Assembly: GCA_002254765.1 (NCBI GenBank)
Contig: NJDV01000070.1
Span: 1 to 6,196, forward strand
Direction: 5' to 3'
DNA length: 6,196 nt
DNA from: Thermoplasmatales archaeon ex4484_36
GTDB lineage: Archaea > Thermoplasmatota > Penumbrarchaeia > Penumbrarchaeales > EX4484-36
A program made the translations under genes and the position numbers. Shown here one piece after another: positions 1 through 3,710 of the stretch. Position 1 is the first letter of the stretch. Each line of letters opens with the position of its first letter. Below the pieces are notes generated by a model. It saw nothing but the letters and a program-made list of their open reading frames with translations. It searched no databases and was not told the origin of the DNA.

Positions 1-600
1 TCACAGATGTGGGGGATCTTCGGTGAGGACCTTATTCTTAAGGGGGGCTCTGCCATCAACAGGGTCTACATTGCAAAGGTGGGTGCAGCCAGGTTCTCGG
101 AAGATATAGATGTTGATTACTTCGGTGGGGGTGTTGAGAGGTCGGCCAGGAGGATAAAGGAGGGGATGGGCAGGATCAGAGAGTTCAGCGTGAAGGGTCC
201 GCGAGTTCTCCACAGGACCTTTCGCTTTGACTGCTATTACCGGAACATGCTTGGGGTCAGGGAGACGATGTTTAAGGTATATTCCCTGGAGGACCTGATT
301 GCAAGGAAGATGGTCGCCCTCCTGAGAAGATCTGAGGGGAAGGATATCTACGACCTTTTTCATGCACTCAACATGGAGTTTGACAGGGAGAGACTTCTGA
401 AGGCTGTTGAGATGACTGCAGGGTTCTATCACGTTGAAGGAGACCTCTTTGTGGGACTCATATCTAAACTGAGAGAGGTGAAGGGGAGTGCCCGGGGAAT
501 CGGGAATTCAACGAACCACTTCATACCCCGTTCACTCCGCCCCAACTGGCAGGAGATCATAGACACCCTTATCGTCATGATAGAGAACCAATTCTTATGA
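1..600 (+). CDS. AbiEii/AbiGii-type nucleotidyltransferase toxin, 5'-truncated by window edge
   Basis: This is the toxin-type nucleotidyltransferase of AbiE-like systems (DUF1814/AbiEii family), proteins of the polymerase-beta fold; characterised members act in abortive infection or toxin-antitoxin pairs by transferring nucleotides to RNA. Counting from the first ATG (base 7), the signature GGS is at residues 13-15, the metal-binding RFSEDID at 29-35, a likely third carboxylate at D75 after a beta-strand, and the second conserved block is K101 followed by KDIYDLF at 112-118. The frame is open to base 1, and family members usually have about 25-40 residues before the GGS block, so the true start probably lies upstream and ATG 7 is internal. 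It ends in TGA. The usual partner, an AbiEi-type transcriptional regulator, would lie upstream and is not visible. Family assignment is firm; activity and target are inferred. Confidence 0.85.
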   Translation, partial: SQMWGIFGEDLILKGGSAINRVYIAKVGAARFSEDIDVDYFGGGVERSARRIKEGMGRIREFSVKGPRVLHRTFRFDCYYRNMLGVRETMFKVYSLEDLIARKMVALLRRSEGKDIYDLFHALNMEFDRERLLKAVEMTAGFYHVEGDLFVGLISKLREVKGSARGIGNSTNHFIPRSLRPNWQEIIDTLIVMIENQFL

Positions 601-617
601 GGGACTAGTTCTGTTTA

Positions 618-647
618 TATCCCCCACTCCCCGGGGGGATAAAAAAA
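618..647. terminator. GC-rich hairpin with A/T tract between convergent genes
   Basis: TATCCCCC (618-625) pairs with GGGGGATA (634-641) around an 8-base loop, 18 bases after the toxin gene stop. A run of seven A follows on the plus strand, which is T7 for the minus-strand transcript arriving from the surface-protein gene. The T run precedes the hairpin for that transcript, so if it terminates, it does so in the archaeal poly-T manner and not as a bacterial hairpin-then-U site. The function is inferred. Confidence 0.4.
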
Positions 648-696
648 CCCTCTGGGCTTTCAAATGCCTAGGGGATTGAATTAAGCCGGTAAGATG

Positions 697-713
697 AAAA
701 AGGCTCCCTTTTT
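697..713. terminator. Symmetric hairpin terminator shared by convergent genes
   Basis: AAAAAGG (697-703) pairs perfectly with CCTTTTT (707-713) around the loop CTC, so both strands read as a short stem ending in five T. It lies 13 bases past the stop of the minus-strand surface-protein gene and about 100 bases past the plus-strand toxin gene. A second overlapping pairing, TCCCT (705-709) with AGGGA (716-720), excludes the first. Placement and symmetry suggest a bidirectional terminator. Confidence 0.5.
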
Positions 714-726
714 ACAGGGATTTATT

Positions 727-1818
727 TTAGTCTTCTTTTTTCCTTGTAGGTATTACCCCCAGCTGGATCAGTATTATGATGACCAGAAGAAGCACTACAA
801 CGGCTGTTGAGACCCAGATTCCAATCTCACCGGTTTTCTCCCTGCTGCTGGTCTCCTCCACATTTCTGTTCAGGCTGTTTATAGCCTCCTGAAGGGTGTC
901 TATTCTTGTTATAAGAGATGTTATGTTCGCCTTAAGACCCTGATGCTCATTGCCGAGGTTCCTCTCCACCTCCGTAAGCCTGCTTTTTATCTCCCGAAGT
1001 GATGTGTCGTTTATGTTTCTTATGAGGTCCTCAATCTCGGAGACGTCTGCTCCTACACTCCTGAGCTGCTCTGTTATGTTCTCAAGCTCTACCCTTATCG
1101 TATTTTTAAGGGTCGTCAGTTCAAGATAGATTCTGTCAAGGTAGACTGTGATGCTGTTCAGCGGGTTTAATGGTTCTGGGTCCGCTGAATCTGGTATGCC
1201 GTCGTTGTCATCGTCGTGGTCGTGATTGTTCCCTATGCCGTCCCCGTCGGTATCCAGGTACTCTGTTGGATCAAGGGGGAAGGCGTCCCTTGAGTCCTCA
1301 ACGCCATCGTTATCATCGTCGTCGTCCAGGTTATCCCCCAGGCCGTCCCCGTCGGAGTCCTTGTAATCGTTGGGATTGTACGGGAAGGCGTCGTACTCAT
1401 CCCGCACGCCATCGTGGTCGCTGTCAACAATTGCGTAGGTTATGTAGATGTCCCAGTTTCCCGTTCCCATCTCATGCCATACGATTATGTCCCCGTAAAC
1501 CATTGGTCCTCTATCTTCACCGCTGCTGTATGTTATTCTATACTCCTTTTTTGTGGTTGTGTTGTAGAAGTATATCTCCATGTTACCGTCCCTATCATCT
1601 TCCCAGGCTACCTTGTCGCCGTGAATTGAAGGGTGTCCTTGGAGGGCCGAACCTGAGGTGACCCTTGTCAATGTTGAGGTGGAGAAGTCATACAGGTACA
1701 CGTTCCAGTTGCCGCCGTCGTTTCCGTACCACACAATTCTGTTCCCGTGGATTCTGGGGAGCCTCTGGTCATAGGATCCAGTTATCCTGGTCTCTGTTGA
1801 TGTGGATATTCTGTACAT
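727..1818 (-). CDS. C-terminal fragment of split surface protein: propeller blades 5-7, TSP3 stalk, coiled coil, membrane anchor
   Basis: This 363-residue frame starts at an ATG inside the second repeat copy. Its first 18 residues repeat residues 167-184 of the upstream fragment, and it has no signal peptide, so by itself it is unlikely to reach the surface. It holds the rest of blade 4 and blades 5-7 (about 11-131). The TSP3-like calcium-binding stalk (132-221) has one half unit plus two 35-residue units (DSDGDGLGDN, DTDGDGIGNN). Residues 225-325 are heptad-rich coiled coil with N-glycosylation-like NIT, NDT and NVE/NIT sites, 333-356 form a membrane helix, and the tail is TRKKED. It ends in TAA. 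I see no strong ribosome binding site of its own; translation would need re-initiation after the upstream fragment, whose stop lies 37 bases beyond this ATG. Confidence 0.65.
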   Translation of the reverse strand: MYRISTSTETRITGSYDQRLPRIHGNRIVWYGNDGGNWNVYLYDFSTSTLTRVTSGSALQGHPSIHGDKVAWEDDRDGNMEIYFYNTTTKKEYRITYSSGEDRGPMVYGDIIVWHEMGTGNWDIYITYAIVDSDHDGVRDEYDAFPYNPNDYKDSDGDGLGDNLDDDDDNDGVEDSRDAFPLDPTEYLDTDGDGIGNNHDHDDDNDGIPDSADPEPLNPLNSITVYLDRIYLELTTLKNTIRVELENITEQLRSVGADVSEIEDLIRNINDTSLREIKSRLTEVERNLGNEHQGLKANITSLITRIDTLQEAINSLNRNVEETSSREKTGEIGIWVSTAVVVLLLVIIILIQLGVIPTRKKED

Positions 1819-1902
1819 GAAGACGTCGTCGTTTGGTCATAGGATCCAGTTATCCTGGTCTCTGTTGATGTGGATATTCTGTACATGAAGACGTCGTCGT
1901 TT
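1766..1902. repeat. Exact 68-bp tandem duplication, two copies
   Basis: Bases 1766-1833 are repeated without a mismatch at 1834-1901, and one further base matches (period 68, 69 identical positions). The unit begins TGGTCATAGGATCC and ends GTCGTCGTT on the plus strand. It encodes the end of propeller blade 4 and the start of blade 5 on the minus strand. Because 68 is not a multiple of three, it shifts the frame and splits the gene. The lack of any divergence between copies means that it is very recent, actively maintained, or a sequencing or assembly error. Confidence 0.97.
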
Positions 1903-2384
1903 CCATGCCTTGCATCCTGCCACACTATTACGTCCCCGTAGATGTCAGGATACTTCTGGTCAGAGGAGTCCGTTGTGATTCTTTGTTCAGAGGATGTGGT
2001 CAGGTCATACATGTAGATGTCCCAGTTTCCGTTTCTTGCGTCCTGCCACACGATCGTGTTTCTGTATATTTTTGGATTTACCTGGGCGGATGAGTCTGTG
2101 GTAATCCTCCATTCATTATATGTTGTTAGGTCATAGGCGTAGATGTCCCAGTTTCCGTTCCTACCATCCTGCCAAACGATGATGTTCCCGTATATCGCCG
2201 GGGCCTTCTGGTCGGAGGGGTCGGTGGTTATTCTCATTTCGGTATGGGTGGTCAGGTCGTACATATAGTGGATTTCGTCTGTTATTCTATTGATAATAAA
2301 TGTGCCCTCCGCATCCGCACCTTTAATCACAAATGGCCCGCACAATAACATAATAGCTAGAAAGATCGTTGATTTTCTCGTCAT
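1782..2384 (-). CDS. N-terminal fragment of split surface protein: signal peptide plus propeller blades 1-4
   Basis: This 200-residue frame carries the translation start of the split gene. ATG at 2384 is preceded by GGGAGGTT at 2391-2398 with a six-base spacer, a near-ideal Shine-Dalgarno site. Residues 1-25 are a signal peptide (TRK, then FLAIMLLCGPFVI, likely cut after ADA). Residues 33-50 are a stub of blade 1, and 51-92, 93-134 and 135-176 are three full TolB/WD40-like blades. Residues 1-184 match the family pattern; from 185 (TTTSSCTEYP...) the frame is lost on entering the second copy of the 68-bp repeat, and it stops at TAA 16 residues later. If expressed, the product would be exported but unanchored, with an incomplete and probably unstable propeller. 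Confidence 0.7.
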   Translation of the reverse strand: MTRKSTIFLAIMLLCGPFVIKGADAEGTFIINRITDEIHYMYDLTTHTEMRITTDPSDQKAPAIYGNIIVWQDGRNGNWDIYAYDLTTYNEWRITTDSSAQVNPKIYRNTIVWQDARNGNWDIYMYDLTTSSEQRITTDSSDQKYPDIYGDVIVWQDARHGNDDVFMYRISTSTETRITGSYDQTTTSSCTEYPHQQRPG

Positions 2385-2444
2385 GCTTCCAACCTCCCTA
2401 CAAATTAAGGGCTCATGCTTCCAACCTCCCTACAAATTAAGGGC
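2381..2444. repeat. Exact 32-bp tandem duplication carrying Shine-Dalgarno site and start codon
   Basis: Bases 2381-2412 recur without mismatch at 2413-2444 (period 32, plus one extra matching base). On the minus strand each unit contains GGGAGGTT, a six-base spacer and ATG. The gene-proximal copy starts the surface protein at 2384. The distal copy offers a second, equally good start at 2416 that reads only Met-Ser-Pro before TAA (2405-2407), 20 bases ahead of the real start. This could set up a tiny leader frame affecting translation of the gene. Confidence 0.95.
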
Positions 2445-2458
2445 TAAACTGCCCTTAG

Positions 2459-2516
2459 AAAAAAATCCTTTGGAATACATGGGACCAATGTATTCTGTTT
2501 ATTTAAGGATTTTTTT
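2459..2516. promoter_or_regulatory. Nested inverted repeat in the divergent control region
   Basis: The outer arms AAAAAAATCCTT (2459-2470) and AAGGATTTTTTT (2505-2516) are perfect complements. Inside lies a dyad GAATACAT (2473-2480) and ATGTATTC (2488-2495) with a seven-base spacer. Between the inner dyad and right outer arm is TTTATTTAA, which reads TTAAATAAA on the minus strand and could serve as a TATA-like element in either direction. The element sits between the divergent starts at 2384 (-) and 2599 (+), where terminators are not needed, so an operator plus promoter for one or both genes is the most economical reading. A structured leader RNA is an alternative. Confidence 0.5.
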
Positions 2517-2598
2517 TTCTGTTTGATGCTCCACCCTGCATGAAACCATTGAAGCCTATAGAGTAAAAAAAGTCTTAAGCTCCCCCGGGGCTGATCAG

Positions 2599-2892
2599 AT
2601 GAAGATAATGAACGTCACCGAGGAGAATCTGGATGATTTTATAAAACTCTGCATTCCGCCGGGGAGAGAGAAAGATGAGCTCTTCTTCCGTGGAGGGGAG
2701 GAGAAGAGGTTAGAACCCAGGCCTTCCGCCCTTGTCACATGGGCGTTCCGGGTACCGGAGACCTTCCCCCAGGATGAGTTCTTCAGGAGGATGGGGTTCA
2801 GAGAGGTGGAGGGAGGCGACACCATGCTGCTCTACTACCCCCTTCAGGAGGGCTTCGTCTACAGACCGGAGAGGAAGGAGTACATCCCCTAG
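2599..2892 (+). CDS. N-terminal fragment of GNAT-YoaP relic, 97 residues
   Basis: This is what ordinary translation of the relic would yield: the first strand and helix of a GNAT fold (residues 1-35) joined to its last strands (about 43-90), ending YIP before TAG. The central region that would carry the acetyl-CoA pyrophosphate-binding loop is not recognisable, and 97 residues is well short of a GNAT domain (about 140-150), so catalysis is unlikely. ATG 2599 is chosen because the family-like start MKIMNVTEENL begins there; ATG 2608 is the only close alternative. Confidence 0.5.
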   Translation: MKIMNVTEENLDDFIKLCIPPGREKDELFFRGGEEKRLEPRPSALVTWAFRVPETFPQDEFFRRMGFREVEGGDTMLLYYPLQEGFVYRPERKEYIP

Positions 2893-2964
2893 GAGGAGGA
2901 CAGGGGGAGAGCTCTCATCTTCTACGACCCCTCCTGCCCCTTCTGTATATACTTCTCGGAGAGG

Positions 2965-3156
2965 ATGAAGGGGCTCGTAGAAGAGGTGGCCCCGGGGTTG
3001 CCAGTAAAAACGATAAACCAGTTTGAGGAGTCCCAGGAGGTTGAGAAGAGGGGCAAGGTCACCTTCTGCATAGTGAATCAGAGACCTGTAGAGTCTTTCT
3101 TCTACTACGATAAGGAGAACTTCCAGAGGGAGGTTCTGGAGGCGCTGGAAAGATAA
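2965..3156 (+). CDS. C-terminal fragment of GNAT-YoaP relic, YoaP/thioredoxin-like domain without its CXXC
   Basis: The first ATG after the amber codon gives 63 residues (MKGLVEEVAPGLP... to LEALER). It lies in the same frame as the upstream fragment. The 24 codons between TAG and this ATG still read as good family sequence, including CPFC at 2935-2946, so this ATG is an internal methionine and not a true start. A protein begun here would lack the CXXC pair. I see no Shine-Dalgarno site of its own. It is listed only because an automatic annotation may call it a gene. Confidence 0.3.
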   Translation: MKGLVEEVAPGLPVKTINQFEESQEVEKRGKVTFCIVNQRPVESFFYYDKENFQREVLEALER

Positions 3157-3164
3157 AACGTTCC

Positions 3165-3181
3165 CTCTCAAAGGCTGAGAG
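3165..3181 (+). other. Small hairpin ahead of terminator
   Basis: CTCTCA (3165-3170) pairs with TGAGAG (3176-3181) around AAGGC, directly between the relic's stop codon and the strong hairpin at 3186. It may stabilise the transcript 3' end; no further role is visible. Confidence 0.35.
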
Positions 3182-3185
3182 AATA

Positions 3186-3223
3186 AGCCCCGCTCTTGTC
3201 AGAAGAGCGGGGCTCCTTTTATT
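3186..3223 (+). terminator. Strong intrinsic-type terminator after the GNAT-YoaP relic
   Basis: AGCCCCGCTCTT (3186-3197) pairs without mismatch with AAGAGCGGGGCT (3203-3214) around GTCAG, then CCTTTTATTT follows. This 12-bp GC-rich stem with a T tract lies 30 bases after the plus-strand stop. Its core stem GCCCCGCT/AGCGGGGC recurs exactly at 5837-5863. Confidence 0.8.
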
Positions 3224-3271
3224 TACCTCCCTCCCCCCTCTACAGATGAATGGGGGGACCTTCCAGCATCT

Positions 3272-3279
3272 TTTATATA
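3272..3279 (+). promoter_or_regulatory. Archaeal TATA box for the small membrane protein gene
   Basis: TTTATATA matches the archaeal consensus. With the usual 25-27 bases from box centre to transcription start, transcripts begin near 3300-3303. That makes the mRNA leaderless from ATG 3299, or gives a leader of about five to eight bases if ATG 3308 is used. Confidence 0.7.
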
Positions 3280-3298
3280 GCAAAGAGCGTTTTTAGGG

Positions 3299-3622
3299 AT
3301 GAGGAATATGAAGGTATGGATCCCTGTATGGGTGGCCCTTCTTCTCCTTCCGCTCTATAATCCATACATAGCGGTGATCCTATCCCTGATCGCTTCTGTG
3401 GTGGCATACCTGATATACCTGGGCTTCTCTTATAGCTCTCCCTATAAGAGGATGGCCTGGAGCTCCCTCCCCGACTTCACGGAAGTCCGGACAGCCCGTA
3501 TGGAGGTGGAGGAGGACGTCAAAAAACTCACACCTCTGGAGAGAGCGGAGGACGTTCTTGTACCTTCTATAACCTTCCTGGTCTTCCTCGTTGATTTCAT
3601 CTGGGCCGCCGCAGTAACGTAA
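3299..3622 (+). CDS. Small three-helix membrane protein, unknown function
   Basis: I do not recognise this 107-residue protein. Three hydrophobic segments are seen: about 6-19 (WIPVWVALLLLPL), 22-43 (PYIAVILSLIASVVAYLIYLGF) and 87-106 (LVPSITFLVFLVDFIWAAAV). Between the second and third lies a hydrophilic, charged loop (45-86) with basic residues near the second helix (PYKRMAW) and an acidic stretch (MEVEEDVKKL). The protein is therefore probably an integral membrane protein with its loop on one face. The TATA box at 3272-3279 places the transcription start almost on the first ATG; ATG 3308 (MKVWIPVW) is an equally likely start, as it follows GATGAGG, though with short spacing. It stands alone, separated by a terminator from the relic upstream and convergent with the 663-residue surface protein gene. 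No T-rich terminator is evident in 3623-3710. Confidence 0.65.
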   Translation: MRNMKVWIPVWVALLLLPLYNPYIAVILSLIASVVAYLIYLGFSYSSPYKRMAWSSLPDFTEVRTARMEVEEDVKKLTPLERAEDVLVPSITFLVFLVDFIWAAAVT

Positions 3623-3710
3623 AGGGGGAGTGGAGCTGAAAGGTTGAACTCACTTCTGGGAGGCACCTGTCCACAAGGCTCATCTAACTCAAGGAGATAG
3701 AGAAGCCCCT

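Larger units (their letters stand above)
727..2384 (-). pseudogene. Beta-propeller/TSP3 membrane-anchored surface protein, split by a 68-bp tandem duplication
   Basis: Two overlapping minus-strand frames (1782-2384 and 727-1818) are the two parts of one gene. Removing one copy of the 68-bp repeat leaves 1590 bases, exactly 530 codons including the TAA stop, giving a 529-residue protein. In order it would have a signal peptide (1-25), a truncated propeller blade (about 33-50), six full 41-42-residue blades with the IYGxxIVWxDxRxGNxDIYxYDLTT pattern (51-about 297), a TSP3-like Asp-rich stalk (about 298-387), a coiled coil (about 390-490), one membrane helix (499-522) and a charged tail. The same plan is seen intact in the 663-residue paralogue at 3711-5702. 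It would be exported and anchored with the propeller outside, probably in adhesion or ligand binding; the ligand is unknown. As written, only a secreted fragment without an anchor can be made. It may be a decaying gene, a phase-off state or an assembly artefact. Confidence 0.85.
2599..3156 (+). pseudogene. GNAT-YoaP fusion protein (acetyltransferase plus thioredoxin-like domain) relic, interrupted by in-frame TAG
   Basis: A single reading frame runs from ATG 2599 to TAA 3154-3156 with one interruption, TAG at 2890-2892 (codon 98). Before it are the start and end of a GNAT N-acetyltransferase domain: MKIMNVTEENLDDFIKLCIPP at the start, then SALVTWAFRVPE, QDEFFRRMGF and LLYYPLQEGF. After it the same frame gives a YoaP-type C-terminal domain with DPSCPFC (C113 and C116, a CXXC redox or metal motif), RGKVTFCIVN and ENFQREVLEALE. 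From memory, family members have a long acetyl-CoA-binding core between EEKR and the SALVT block, which is absent here (35 FFRGGEEKR joins LEPRPSALVT), and a glutamine where TAG stands. The gene thus looks doubly damaged. The weak ribosome binding site is GGCTGATC just before ATG. Partners are unknown; a 12-bp terminator follows. Confidence 0.75.

Noticed and set aside
1..432. 143-residue minus-strand reading frame
   Set aside because: Antisense shadow of the AbiEii-type gene, whose motifs are clear on the plus strand.
1170..1661. 163-residue plus-strand reading frame
   Set aside because: Arg/Cys/Pro-rich antisense of the Asp-rich TSP3 repeats; an artefact of GAC/GAT-rich codons on the other strand.
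1782..1836. Programmed frameshifting between the two surface-protein fragments
   Set aside because: The frames are separated by an exact 68-bp duplication, and no slippery site with structure is needed; deleting one copy alone restores the protein.
2290..2526. 78-residue plus-strand reading frame
   Set aside because: It crosses the antisense of the signal peptide, the 32-bp repeats and the inverted repeat; its composition is not that of a protein.
2890..2892. Pyrrolysine read-through of TAG as the explanation for the split GNAT-YoaP gene
   Set aside because: The neighbouring 663-residue gene uses TAG as its stop with another in-frame TAG eight codons later, the acetyltransferase core also seems to be missing, and no pyl genes are visible. 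It is kept only as a checkable alternative.
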